Origin: Halovivax cerinus
GTDB lineage: Archaea; Halobacteriota; Halobacteria; Halobacteriales; Natrialbaceae
NCBI RefSeq assembly: GCF_024498195.1
Contig: NZ_CP101824.1
Coordinates: forward strand, 2,604,001-2,668,000
Direction of reading: 5' to 3'
DNA length: 64,000 nucleotides
This document shows positions 37,468 through 48,659 of the stretch, in pieces. The notes under the pieces were generated by a model, which was given only the letters and a program-made list of their open reading frames with translations, did no database searches and was not told the origin of the DNA. Numbering within the stretch: position 1 is the first letter of the stretch; each line of letters begins with the position of its first letter. The translations under genes were made by a program, and so were the position numbers.

Positions 37468-38168
37468 CGTTACTCGACGTCTCCGATCTCGACTCGGGCT
37501 ACGGCGACCTGCAGATCATCGACGGCGTCGACATGATTGTCGGCGACGGCGAGTACGTCACCATCGTCGGCCCGAACGGGGCCGGCAAGTCGACCGTGAT
37601 GAAGTCGATCTTCGGACTCACCACCTACATGGGTGGGTCGGTCGAGTTCAAGGGCACCGAGATCAGCGGGTATCGCCCGGAGGATATCATCTCGACGGGT
37701 ATCGGCTACGTCCCGCAGAGCGACAACGTCTTCCCCTCGATGTCGGTGATGGAGAACCTGGAGATGGGCGCGTACATCTTAGACGAGGTCCCCCAGGAGC
37801 GGGTCGATCGTATCTTCGACCGATTCCCGATCCTGGAGGAGCGGTCCGGTCAGACAGCCGGCGACCTGAGTGGCGGCCAGCAACAGATGCTCGCGATGGG
37901 TCGAGCGCTCATGCTCGATCCCGATCTTCTCTTACTCGACGAACCGAGCGCGGGCCTCGCGCCCGATCTCGTCCAGGACATGTTCGATCGCATCGATCGC
38001 ATCAACGACGACGGAACGGGTGTGTTACTGGTCGAACAGAACGCGAAGGAGGCGTTACGCCGGTGCGATCGCGGCTACGTGCTCGTCCAGGGACAGAATC
38101 GATACGAGGATTCGGGAGACGCGTTACTCGCCGACGAACAGGTCAGGCAGGACTTCCTCGGCGGATAA
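37464..38168 (+). CDS. livF: ABC transporter ATP-binding protein LivF
   Basis: 234 aa, the usual LivF length. Walker A GPNGAGKST near 34, signature LSGGQQQMLAMGRALM near 136, Walker B LLLLDEPSAGL near 157, H-loop LVEQNAKEAL. With LivG it energises LivHM. The binding protein (38773-40017, opposite strand) lies after a 600-bp gap, so it is in its own transcription unit, which is unusual for this transporter class. Confidence 0.95.
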   Translation: MTLLDVSDLDSGYGDLQIIDGVDMIVGDGEYVTIVGPNGAGKSTVMKSIFGLTTYMGGSVEFKGTEISGYRPEDIISTGIGYVPQSDNVFPSMSVMENLEMGAYILDEVPQERVDRIFDRFPILEERSGQTAGDLSGGQQQMLAMGRALMLDPDLLLLDEPSAGLAPDLVQDMFDRIDRINDDGTGVLLVEQNAKEALRRCDRGYVLVQGQNRYEDSGDALLADEQVRQDFLGG

Positions 38169-38772
38169 CGAGGTCCGTTCCCCGACGCGAATTACCCAAG
38201 AGGGCTGTGATCCGCCACTAGGACGCTACTGGGTGGCGACGCTCGGCTCGTGTGGCGCCACTGTGACGTCTCGACACGGTAGTACACCACTTGGCTTTGT
38301 ACCACGTCACAGAATTGTACGGAGGACGCTCACGACTTCACCCGTGAGGCATCCGACTCCGTCGTCGACACTCGGTGTGTCCGGGTTCCGGTCGAGATTC
38401 GACCATTTTTCAGGTGCTCTCAACCGGCGATGTTCGGATACGCGAACGGATCCGGCGCAAGCGTTCACGGGTAGGAAGGTGGGTTGTCGTCGAGCAGGAG
38501 CGAAGCGTCCGCTCACGATCAGGGCGCTCGAAGCGGTGGCAGCAGTCCGGTTCCTGGCAGTAGTATCTGAACACGGCTTCCCAGCCAGACCGTACGTTCT
38601 TCGTCGCGGTGACATCCAATCAGACGGCGACGCTGGGATGACTCGGTGCCACCAGCCCACTCTGTGTACGACGGCACTAGGATGACACTCTGTGTCGAGG
38701 CGAACCGACTGCCGGGTCACTCTCTCGGACCTGTCGAACACGCCGTCGAAAAAAGTCGATCGAGCCGCGTCG
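38169..38772. other. 604-bp gap between livF and livK
   Basis: No intact gene. A minus-strand open frame at 38410-38619 encodes a Cys/His-rich stretch (YYCQEPDCCHRFE) that could be a decayed zinc-ribbon, but codon use does not support a live gene. A short palindrome gacac-tct-gtgtc lies at 38684-38696. The two transporter transcripts converge here. Confidence 0.5.
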
Positions 38773-40017
38773 TCAGGCTTCGTAGGTGACGCTACGTTCG
38801 ACGCTGTAGCCGTCTGCACTGTAGCTACCGATCTCGTACGTGACGGCCGAGGGGTTACCGTTTTCGAGGAAGTCGACGGGTCCGGATGCGCCCTGGTAGT
38901 TGATCGCGTCGCCGTTCTGGGCCATCTCGACCGCATCGGCGAGGTTACCGGGGCCGACTTCTTCGCCGTCCGGGTTGGCGACCTCTCGGATGTTCTGGGA
39001 GATCGTGGGCCCGTCCACCTCACCGCCGTACAGCGTCGCGAGGATGAGGACGGCGCTTGCGTCGTAGGCCTGCGCGTTGAATACGCCCGGTGCGTTGTCG
39101 TACTCGGATTCGTAGAGGCTGGTGAAGTCTTCGATCCCCTGGCCGTCCGCTCCGGGGGCCGTCCCGATGACGTTCTCCATGGGGTTCGAGACGTCGTCGG
39201 GGAGGCTCTGGTCGATGAGTCCGTCCGGAACGAGAATCGGCATCTCGTTGTCGTAGTTCTCGTAGAACTCGCGGAGGATCACCTGCCCGGCTTCCGGGTA
39301 GCCGACGAGCATGAGCATGTCGGGATCCGTTCCGGCCGAGTTCTCGAGCTGGGACGTAAACGAGGTGTTGGACGAGTCGAAGGAGACCTCGCCGAGGATT
39401 TCGGCGCCACGGTCCTCACAGCCGGCGACGAATTCCTCGTTGAGTCCCTGCCCATAGTCGTTGTTCAGGTAGAGCGTGGCGATCGTACTCGCGCCCTGAT
39501 CGTTGACGGCGATCTCCGCCATCGCGTCGCCCTGCCAGGCGTCGCTAGGGCAGGTCCGCAACAGGTAGTCGCCGTTCATATCCGTGATGTCGGGACTGGT
39601 ACTCGCCGGCGAGATGCCGACCACTTCGTTCGGGATGAGGATGTCTTCTGCGATATTGATCGTGACGGCCGAGGACGCCGCACCGGTGATCGCCGGATAT
39701 CCCGAGTCGACGAGCGTCTGGGCCTGACTCACGCCGACCTCGGGTCTCGTCTCGGTATCCTCTCGACCGACGTCGATGGTGAGGTCCGTGTTGTTTTCGA
39801 TCTGCGTCGCCGGCAGTTCGGCGCCGTCGGCGATCGGCGTCCCGAGCGACCCTAACTGGCCGGATTCCGGCTGCAGGATCCCGAGCCTGGGCTCTATGTC
39901 GCCGCTCCCGCTCGAACCACCGTTCCCACTGAGCGCGTCGAGACAGCCCGCGATTGAGACCGTTCCCGCTGCACCCATCCCGCCGAGCACCTGTCGCCTG
40001 TTCAGCTTTCGTGCCAT
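38773..40017 (-). CDS. livK: ABC transporter substrate-binding lipoprotein (LivK/periplasmic-binding type I)
   Basis: 414 aa. Tat signal RRQVLGGMGAAG with lipobox SIAGC (cysteine near residue 25) predicts a lipid-anchored receptor outside the membrane. A type I periplasmic-binding fold follows: LGILQPESGQLGSLGTP, then ITGAASSAVTINIAEDILIPN, then ATLYLNNDYGQGLNEEF. It captures branched-chain amino acids, amides or related small organic acids for LivHMGF. Transcribed towards livF from the opposite side. Confidence 0.92.
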   Translation of the reverse strand: MARKLNRRQVLGGMGAAGTVSIAGCLDALSGNGGSSGSGDIEPRLGILQPESGQLGSLGTPIADGAELPATQIENNTDLTIDVGREDTETRPEVGVSQAQTLVDSGYPAITGAASSAVTINIAEDILIPNEVVGISPASTSPDITDMNGDYLLRTCPSDAWQGDAMAEIAVNDQGASTIATLYLNNDYGQGLNEEFVAGCEDRGAEILGEVSFDSSNTSFTSQLENSAGTDPDMLMLVGYPEAGQVILREFYENYDNEMPILVPDGLIDQSLPDDVSNPMENVIGTAPGADGQGIEDFTSLYESEYDNAPGVFNAQAYDASAVLILATLYGGEVDGPTISQNIREVANPDGEEVGPGNLADAVEMAQNGDAINYQGASGPVDFLENGNPSAVTYEIGSYSADGYSVERSVTYEA

Positions 40018-40496
40018 GAGGTACCGTATAGCGGTCCATTATATAGTAGTTATGTATTCGTTTCCACAGCGGGTTGTTTTATTATATCGGGAAGAAACGG
40101 CCTTACACCTTTGGAATCTAATGTGATTCCCCGACTTTAAACAGAATTGATGTATGTATTCTGGCTAAAACTTGGGCCTAGTGTGACAAAACCGACGGCT
40201 ATAGGATTTGGACGTATCGATTACTGTTCACGTGTTGTTCCCCGAGCACGAATCGGATTCGGTTCCACGTCCCCGACACGGTCGCGATTCCGGATTCCTG
40301 ATCTCACGGAGGGTGTGCGCGCACCTGTCCATGGGTCGGTCGGGTTCGTCGCAGTGACATCCGACCGCGAATCGCGTTCGAGGACCCTGTCTCACTCGTT
40401 CTGTAGCCGAATACCTTCGACTCGCGGCCGGACGCGTTGACGCATACGTTCACTGTAGCAGAACGCTTTTTGGGGGGCTGGTCGTTCGTCTCGACA
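40018..40496. other. AT-rich divergent region between livK and pccB
   Basis: About 480 bases without a gene; markedly AT-rich at 40021-40210, unlike the surroundings. It contains the livK TATA box and probably the pccB promoter at its right end (gaacgcttttt, 40461-40471). Confidence 0.5.
40038..40048 (-). promoter_or_regulatory. TATA box of livK
   Basis: On the minus strand this reads actatataatg, ending about 21 bases before the ATG at 40017. The position fits a leaderless transcript. Confidence 0.6.
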
Positions 40497-40522
40497 ATGA
40501 GTCTCGCAGGGTGGAACGGACG

Positions 40523-40526
<4 letters not shown>
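40497..40526 (+). CDS. Nine-codon upstream ORF overlapping the pccB start
   Basis: ATG 40497 opens a 9-codon frame (MSLAGWNGR) whose TGA overlaps the ATG of pccB at 40523 (ATGA). It lies about 26-36 bases after the T-rich promoter-like run, so it would be the first codon of a leaderless mRNA. It may couple or limit translation of pccB; whether it is translated is unknown. Confidence 0.35.
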
Positions 40527-42491
<1,965 letters not shown>

Positions 42492-42804
42492 AACCACGTA
42501 ACGCCGGACGATGACACGAGAGTCGTACAGTGACGGACGATTCGTAGAGTGACGGGCGTACTCACGCCCGTAGCGGGCGCTGGTGGTGTGAGGAAATTCT
42601 TTGAACCGGCCGTATTCTCTGCGATCTCCGAAGCGGGATCCCCGCATCTATCCTCTCGACTTTGGGTACCCGCAAGGATCGCCGGGCCTGTGAGAGCGGC
42701 CGCTGCCCGAACCCGTCGGATATGTGAGGGATATACCAGGATATATATTAAGAATGATAAAAATAAAAACAATTATTATAGATAGGATTAGTGTTCCGAG
42801 CGCA
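42492..42804. other. AT-rich region upstream of the halocin-like gene
   Basis: 313 bases. From 42720 to 42800 the DNA is strikingly AT-rich (atatatattaag and aaaaataaaaac runs), unlike all flanking genes. No gene is recognised in it. Confidence 0.55.
42772..42780 (+). promoter_or_regulatory. TATA box of the halocin-like gene
   Basis: attattata, ending 25 bases before the ATG at 42805, inside the AT-rich tract. Confidence 0.5.
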
Positions 42805-43533
42805 ATGTCGGATGATAACGGGCGACGTTCGCACTTTCGGCGGAGAGACCTTCTGAAACGAGCCGGCGCCAGCTCCCTCGGGATCGGGGCTATCGTGACC
42901 GGGACAGGCGCTGCGCGAGAGGATCGCCCTCGCGACATCGCCGAGGGTCCGGGTCCGAAAATCGACACCGATCCCGAACGGTTCCGATCGGAGCCGTCGT
43001 ACCGACGCCAGGTCGTAGCGAAGACGACGGCGGGACTTCGCCGACAACTGGTGACACTGGAGTACCTGGATACCGCCGACGTGTCCTTCGAATTGCAGAC
43101 GCGGTTACCGGACGACCGAACGATCGACGCGAGTTTGCCGGTCGACGGATACGACGTCACCGAGTCGAAAGCCGATGGCGTCCTGATCAGTCTCTCCTAT
43201 ACCCGCGCCGCCAGGCCGATGACGATCTTCGTCCGTCCATCGTACGGACGGGCCCACGCCGTCGTCGAAACCGACGATGGTGACGTCATCGTCACGGCGG
43301 ATGGTGAAGTGTCTCCCGCCGACTGCGAGGAGGATACGTACTGTGAGTTCTATTCGTGTGATCGATGTTTCTGTGACCCGTACGGCTACCCCGCCTGTTT
43401 CGAGGAGGGGAAGGAGACGACCCAGCGGTGCTGCCAGTCCGAGAGCGGTTTCAACTGCTGGATCGTCAGTCAGGGAGCGTGTGGGAGTTGCTCCACTGCG
43501 GGATTCGATTGTTCCTGTTGCCCCTGGAGCTGA
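42805..43533 (+). CDS. Tat-exported precursor with cysteine-rich C-terminus (halocin-like)
   Basis: 242 aa from ATG 42805. Twin-arginine signal (RRRDLLKRAG, residues 12-21, then a hydrophobic core to about 35). A middle soluble domain (about 50-170) is beta-rich (LEYLDTADVSFELQTRLP, MTIFVRPSYG). The last 69 residues (174-242) hold 14 cysteines, with C-C pairs and CFCD, CCQ and CSCCPWS patterns, ending in tryptophan. This layout (Tat signal, spacer or immunity domain, small Cys-rich peptide at the end) is that of halocin C8-type microhalocin precursors, but I can only compare the layout, not the sequence. It may be processed to an antimicrobial or signalling peptide. It interrupts the pcc gene group. 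Confidence 0.65.
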   Translation: MSDDNGRRSHFRRRDLLKRAGASSLGIGAIVTGTGAAREDRPRDIAEGPGPKIDTDPERFRSEPSYRRQVVAKTTAGLRRQLVTLEYLDTADVSFELQTRLPDDRTIDASLPVDGYDVTESKADGVLISLSYTRAARPMTIFVRPSYGRAHAVVETDDGDVIVTADGEVSPADCEEDTYCEFYSCDRCFCDPYGYPACFEEGKETTQRCCQSESGFNCWIVSQGACGSCSTAGFDCSCCPWS

Positions 43534-43712
43534 GTGCGTTTTCGGACGGGATCGATCGACTTCGGGGCGGCTTCAGTCACGGCCCGGGATCGATACTCAG
43601 TGGGGGAAGTGACGGGCTAGACGGCGTTCCGTAGCGGTCCGGGGTTGGTTCGACCCACCGCGACTCCGTTGCGAAAAAGTAAGGTACGCCCCGAGCAACC
43701 GTCCGAGCAGGA

Positions 43713-45554
43713 ATGTTCCGGAAAGTCCTCGTCGCGAATCGCGGCGAGATCGCCGTCAGGGTCATGCGGGCCTGCGAGGAACTGGACGTCGAGACAGTCG
43801 CGGTCTACTCAGAGGCGGACAAGAACGGTGGGCACGTTCGCTACGCCGACGAGGCCTACAACGTGGGCCCCGCCCGGGCGGCGGAGTCCTATCTGGACCA
43901 CGAGGGCGTCATCGAGGCCGCGCACAAGGCCGACGCGGACGCGATCCATCCCGGCTACGGGTTCCTCGCCGAGAACGCCGAGTTCGCCGCGAAAGTCGAG
44001 GGCGAGGAGGGGATCACCTGGGTCGGTCCATCTAGCGACGCGATGGAGAGCCTGGGGGAGAAGACCAAGGCCCGGACGATCATGAGCGACGCGGACGTGC
44101 CGATCGTCCCGGGGACGACCGATCCGGTCGAGTCGGCCGAGGAAGTCGAAGCGTTCGGCGAGGAATACGGCTACCCCGTCGCGATCAAGGCCGAAGGCGG
44201 CGGTGGCGGCCGCGGGATGAAGGTCGTCGAATCGGCCGACGAGGCCGCGGATCAACTCGAGAGCGCCAAACGCGAGGGCGAGGCCTACTTCGACAACGAC
44301 TCGGTCTACCTCGAACGCTACCTCGAGAACCCGCGCCACATCGAGGTGCAGATCGTCGCCGACCAGCACGGCAACGTCCGTCACCTCGGCGAGCGCGACT
44401 GTTCGCTCCAGCGCCGTCACCAGAAAGTCGTCGAGGAGGGCCCGTCCCCGGCGCTGACCGACGAATTGCGCGAACAGATCGGCGAGGCCGCCCGTCGCGG
44501 CGTCGCCGCCGCGGACTACACGAACGCCGGCACGGTGGAGTTCCTGGTCGAGGAGGATCCCGACCGCGACGGCCTGCTGGGCCCCGACGCGAACTTCTAC
44601 TTCCTCGAAGTCAACACGCGGATCCAGGTCGAACACTGCGTCACCGAGGAGATTACGGGTATCGACATACTCAAGTGGCAACTTCGGATCGCTGCCGGGG
44701 AAGAACTCGACTTCGCCCAGGACGACGTCGAATTCGACGGCCACGCGATCGAGTTCCGCATCAACGCCGAGAACGCGGCGAACGACTTCCAACCCGCCTC
44801 CGGTGGGACGCTCACCACCTACGACCCACCGGGTGGCGTCGGCGTCCGCGTCGACGACGCGATGCGTCAGGGCGACGAACTCGTCACCGACTACGACTCG
44901 ATGATCGCGAAACTCATCGTCTGGGGTGCCGATCGCGAGGAGTGTCTCGCCCGCTCGTCGCGCGCGCTCGCGGAGTACGACATCGAGGGTGTCACGACGA
45001 TCGTCCCCTTCCACCGGCTGATGTGCACCGACGAGCGCTTCGTCGAGGGCACGCACACGACGAAGTATCTCGACGAAGAAGCGGATCGCAGCCGATTCGA
45101 GGACGCCCAGGAGCGCTGGGGCCCGGACGAACCCGCGGCGGAACCCGAGGACGTCGACGTCGTCGAGCGCGAGTTCACCGTCGAAGTCAACGGAAAGCGG
45201 TTCGAGGTCGACCTCGAGGAGCGCGGTGCCGCACCGCTGGCCAACGGCGGTAGCGGCGGTTCCGCGGGGGCGCAGCGACCGTCACAGGGATCGAGTGCCA
45301 GCGCAGACACCGGGAGCGAGACGGCGGACGTCTCTGGCGACGGCGAGTCGGTCACGGCCGAGATGCAAGGGACCGTCCTCTCCGTCGAGGTCGGAGAAGG
45401 CGACGAGGTCGCCGCAGGGGACGTCGTCGTCGTGCTCGAAGCGATGAAGATGGAGAACGACATCGTCGCCTCCATCGGCGGCACCGTGAGCCAGGTGCCG
45501 ATCGCCGAGGGCGACAGCGTCGACATGGGCGACACGCTGGTCGTGCTGGAGTGA
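43713..45554 (+). CDS. pccA: Biotin carboxylase-biotin carrier subunit of propionyl/acetyl-CoA carboxylase
   Basis: 613 aa. Biotin carboxylase domain: [20 protein letters not shown] start, GGGGRGMK glycine loop near residue 165, [14 protein letters not shown] and [13 protein letters not shown] (ATP/bicarbonate site). A Ser/Gly/Asp linker (about 510-545) leads to the carrier domain with the biotin lysine in EAMKMEND near 581. It carboxylates its own biotin with ATP; PccB transfers the CO2 to acyl-CoA. Confidence 0.95.
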   Translation: MFRKVLVANRGEIAVRVMRACEELDVETVAVYSEADKNGGHVRYADEAYNVGPARAAESYLDHEGVIEAAHKADADAIHPGYGFLAENAEFAAKVEGEEGITWVGPSSDAMESLGEKTKARTIMSDADVPIVPGTTDPVESAEEVEAFGEEYGYPVAIKAEGGGGGRGMKVVESADEAADQLESAKREGEAYFDNDSVYLERYLENPRHIEVQIVADQHGNVRHLGERDCSLQRRHQKVVEEGPSPALTDELREQIGEAARRGVAAADYTNAGTVEFLVEEDPDRDGLLGPDANFYFLEVNTRIQVEHCVTEEITGIDILKWQLRIAAGEELDFAQDDVEFDGHAIEFRINAENAANDFQPASGGTLTTYDPPGGVGVRVDDAMRQGDELVTDYDSMIAKLIVWGADREECLARSSRALAEYDIEGVTTIVPFHRLMCTDERFVEGTHTTKYLDEEADRSRFEDAQERWGPDEPAAEPEDVDVVEREFTVEVNGKRFEVDLEERGAAPLANGGSGGSAGAQRPSQGSSASADTGSETADVSGDGESVTAEMQGTVLSVEVGEGDEVAAGDVVVVLEAMKMENDIVASIGGTVSQVPIAEGDSVDMGDTLVVLE

Positions 45555-45662
45555 GGCTTCGACTCGAAGTGTTTCGTTTTCGCCGGTATCGATTACGGAG
45601 CCGTTTTGCCCAACTGTTCGGTCCCTGTTAGCACTTTGAGGCTGTGCGATGTAGCCCGTCCT

Positions 45663-46313
45663 ATGAAGAACGTCGACGACCTCATCGAGGGCGCGGCCGA
45701 ACTCGCGGATCAGGGCCTCTCGCGCGGAGAAATCGCGGACGAACTCAACGTCTCGCGAGAGACGGCGAGCTGGTTGGTCGACCGGAGCGGGCTGGACACC
45801 GATACCGAGTCGGGGGGGCAGACCGCTTCGGAGCCGAGCCGGCCGCAGGACGTCCACGTGGACTGGTCGGCGATCGGGCGCGACTCCCGCCGACTGAACG
45901 CGATCGCCGTGGCGATGGCCGATCTGCTGGCGAAACACGGCGAGGATGTCGATCTGACGGTCGGGATCGAGAAGGCGGGTGGCCCGGTCGCGGCGCTCGT
46001 CGCGCGGGAACTCGAGACCGACCTCGCGACGTACGCACCCGCGAAGCACCAGTGGGAGGAAGGCGACATCGCGGAACTCACCGGCTCGTTCAGCCGCAAC
46101 TTCGCGGGCATCCGCGATCGGGAGTGCTACGTCGTCGACGACACGATCACGAGCGGGACAACGATGAGCGAGACCATCGAGGCGATCCGAACCGAGGGCG
46201 GGGAGCCACTGGCCTGCGTCGTCCTCGCGGACAAGCAGGGGCTCGACGACCTAGATGGCGTTCCCGTCTACTCGCTGTTGCAGGTGATCAACGTCGGCCG
46301 ACACGACGCGTGA
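45663..46313 (+). CDS. gfcR: GfcR-like PRTase-domain transcription regulator
   Basis: 216 aa from ATG 45663. A helix-turn-helix at the N terminus (ELADQGLSRGEIADELNVSRETASWLVDRSGL) is fused to a phosphoribosyltransferase fold with the PRPP-type loop CYVVDDTITSGTT near residue 157-169. This fusion is the GfcR architecture, reported in Haloferax as an activator of glucose/fructose catabolic genes. The next genes encode gluconate dehydratase and KDPG aldolase, which fits that role. Confidence 0.88.
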   Translation: MKNVDDLIEGAAELADQGLSRGEIADELNVSRETASWLVDRSGLDTDTESGGQTASEPSRPQDVHVDWSAIGRDSRRLNAIAVAMADLLAKHGEDVDLTVGIEKAGGPVAALVARELETDLATYAPAKHQWEEGDIAELTGSFSRNFAGIRDRECYVVDDTITSGTTMSETIEAIRTEGGEPLACVVLADKQGLDDLDGVPVYSLLQVINVGRHDA

Positions 46314-46495
46314 AGCCGCCTCGCACTCGTCACTTGATCCCAGCGGTACCCCCTGCTACCGAACGGATCCGATCCGCATCCGACCCCTGAATCGATCCGT
46401 GACGAACTGCGTTCTGGCCTCGGTGACGATCCGTGTTCCGTACCGGTCGCGTCGGCTGAACCAACAGCTACAACGGTCGACGTGCTTTGAGGGCC

Positions 46496-47824
46496 ATGGG
46501 AATCGACTACAGCGCGCTTCGGGACCCGAACGCCGAGTACACGATGCGCGATCTGTCGGCCGACTCGATGGGCGTCACCGCGAAACGCGGCGGCGGCCGC
46601 GACGTCGAGATCACGGACGTCCAGACGACGATGGTCGACGGCAACTTCCCGTGGACGCTCGTCCGGGTCTATACGGACGCCGGGATCGTCGGGACGGGCG
46701 AGGCCTACTGGGGGGCCGGTGCGCCGGAGTTGATCGAGCGAATGGTACCGTTTCTTCGCGGGGAGAACCCCCTAGACGTCGATCGCCTGACGGAGCACCT
46801 CGTCCAGCGGATGTCCGGCGAGGGGTCGATCGGCGGCGTGACGGTGACGGCCATCTCGGGTATCGAGGTGGCGTTGCACGACCTTGTTGGCAAGATCCTC
46901 GACGTGCCGGCCTACCAGCTGCTCGGCGGGAAGTACCGCGACGCGGTTCGCGTCTACTGCGACTGCCACGTCGAAGCGCCCACGGACGAGGGTGACACTG
47001 CCGATGGAGGTGACACCGGCTACGGGAACGGACCGCCGACACGGGCCGCCACCGGCGAAAACCCGCCACCGGCCGAGCCGCTCGTCCAGGCCGAGGAGGC
47101 CGAACGCGTCGTCGAGGAGCTGGGCTACGACGCTCTGAAGTTCGATCTCGACGTGCCATCCGGTCACGAGAGGGACCGGGCGAACCGTCACCTGCGCGAC
47201 GCCGAGATCGAACACAAGCGATCGATCGTCGAGGCGGTCACCGAGGCGGTGGGTCACCGGGCGGACGTGGCCTTCGACTGCCACTGGTCCTTCACCGCGG
47301 GGAGCGCCAAGCGACTGGCGAACGCGCTCGAACCGTACGACGTCTGGTGGCTCGAAGACCCCGTTCCGCCGGAGAACCACGACGTCCAGCGTGAGGTAAC
47401 GCAATCGACGTCGACGCCGATCGCCACGGGGGAGAACGTCTATCGCACGCACGGCCAGCGCCGGCTCCTGGAGGATGGCGCCGTCGACATCGTCGCACCG
47501 GACCTTCCGAAGGTCGGCGGCATGCGCGAGACCGCGAAGATCGCCGATCTCGCCGACCTCTACTACGTCCCCGTGGCGATGCACAACGTCTCTTCGCCGG
47601 TCGCGACGATGGCCAGCGCACAGGTTGGCGCGGCGGTCTCGAACGCGCTGGCCGTCGAGTTCCACGCCTACGAACTGGAGTGGTGGGCGGACCTCGTCGA
47701 AGAGACCGTGATCGAGGATGGGTACATCGAGATTCCCGAGGAGCCCGGTCTCGGGGTGACGCTGGACATGGACGTCGTCGCCGAGCACATGGTCGAGGGC
47801 GAGGAGCTGTTCGAGGAGGCCTGA
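46496..47824 (+). CDS. gnaD: D-gluconate dehydratase (enolase superfamily)
   Basis: 442 aa from ATG 46496. Mandelate-racemase/enolase superfamily: DALKFDLDVP (lysine) near 218, VAFDCHWSFT (metal D) near 265, WLEDPVPPEN (E) near 290, ATGENVY (E) near 313 and MHNVSSPV near 362. Dehydrates gluconate to KDG in the haloarchaeal semi-phosphorylative Entner-Doudoroff route. A Gly/Pro/Thr-rich insert at about residues 163-195 is not part of the core fold. Directly followed by the aldolase of the same route. Confidence 0.85.
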   Translation: MGIDYSALRDPNAEYTMRDLSADSMGVTAKRGGGRDVEITDVQTTMVDGNFPWTLVRVYTDAGIVGTGEAYWGAGAPELIERMVPFLRGENPLDVDRLTEHLVQRMSGEGSIGGVTVTAISGIEVALHDLVGKILDVPAYQLLGGKYRDAVRVYCDCHVEAPTDEGDTADGGDTGYGNGPPTRAATGENPPPAEPLVQAEEAERVVEELGYDALKFDLDVPSGHERDRANRHLRDAEIEHKRSIVEAVTEAVGHRADVAFDCHWSFTAGSAKRLANALEPYDVWWLEDPVPPENHDVQREVTQSTSTPIATGENVYRTHGQRRLLEDGAVDIVAPDLPKVGGMRETAKIADLADLYYVPVAMHNVSSPVATMASAQVGAAVSNALAVEFHAYELEWWADLVEETVIEDGYIEIPEEPGLGVTLDMDVVAEHMVEGEELFEEA

Positions 47825-47829
47825 GTCGA

Positions 47830-48504
47830 ATGGACGCGAATCCAGCTGCCGATACGGACGGTGACGAACCGCTCGCCACCATCGTCGACAGCGGCGTCGT
47901 CGCCGTGCTCCGCGGGGTCGATCGCGAGGCCGTGGGTCCGGTCGCGAACGCGCTCGTCGAGGGTGGTGTGCTGGGCATCGAGATCACGGCCGACGATCCC
48001 GGCGCAACGGAGAAGGTGTCACGGCTGCGTAGCGAACTCGACGGGACCGACGCGGTGATCGGTGCCGGAACCGTGCTCGACCCCGCCACGGCGAGTGCGG
48101 TCGTCGACGCCGGTGCGTCGTTCGTCGTCACACCGCACACGGCGCCGGACGTCGTCCGGACGTGCAACCGTCGCGGCGTCCTCTCGATGTGCGGCGTGCT
48201 GACGCCGACGGAGGCCGTGACCGCGATGGAGGCGGGGGCGGACGTCCTGAAAGTCTTCCCCGCCAGTAGCGTCGGTCCGGACCACCTCTCCGCGCTCGCC
48301 GGCCCGCTCGGGAACGTGGCGATGATTCCCACCGGCGGCGTCTCGTTGCAGAACGCGGCCGACTACATCGACGCCGGCGCGTGCGCGGTCGGCGTCGGGA
48401 GCGACCTGGTCGACGGCGACGCGATAGCCACGGGGGACGTCGACACGCTCGAACGCCGCGCCGAAAAGTTCGTGGACGAAGTCGCCGACGCCCGCGCGGA
48501 GTGA
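47830..48504 (+). CDS. kdpgA: 2-keto-3-deoxy-(6-phospho)gluconate aldolase
   Basis: 224 aa from ATG 47830. Class I KDPG aldolase family: LGIEITADDP (catalytic E), GAGTVLDP, TPHTAPDVVR, Schiff-base lysine in DVLKVFPASS near residue 138, and IPTGGVS phosphate site. Splits KDPG to pyruvate and glyceraldehyde-3-phosphate. Five bases after gnaD, in the same operon. The stop is followed in frame by sequence that looks like a leftover coding region (see findings). Confidence 0.9.
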   Translation: MDANPAADTDGDEPLATIVDSGVVAVLRGVDREAVGPVANALVEGGVLGIEITADDPGATEKVSRLRSELDGTDAVIGAGTVLDPATASAVVDAGASFVVTPHTAPDVVRTCNRRGVLSMCGVLTPTEAVTAMEAGADVLKVFPASSVGPDHLSALAGPLGNVAMIPTGGVSLQNAADYIDAGACAVGVGSDLVDGDAIATGDVDTLERRAEKFVDEVADARAE

Positions 48505-48659
48505 GGTGCGTTCGCGATCGAGAGTGACGCCGTGGCGGATCGGCACCCAGATCACGCGGGCGTCGACGGCACGAGCGTCCGTCCCGTCTCCACGTCTCGG
48601 TCCTCGTCGACAGCGCGGGGAGCGGGATTCCGGACGTCGCCGAGGAACTGGACCTGCAC
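48505..48659 (+). pseudogene. In-frame coding remnant upstream of the toxin-like gene
   Basis: Downstream of the aldolase stop, its frame continues with protein-like residues (FAIESDAVADRHPDHAGVDG), then the frame of the toxin-like gene takes over near 48588 with HVSVLVDSAGSGIPDVAEEL leading into MPAAGE. No start codon or signal peptide is found for it. It looks like the remains of a longer N terminus, broken by a frameshift. Confidence 0.5.

Noticed and set aside
38410-38619. Cys/His-rich minus-strand frame as a transposase zinc ribbon
   Set aside because: Only one knuckle-like motif, low codon quality and no other transposase remains.
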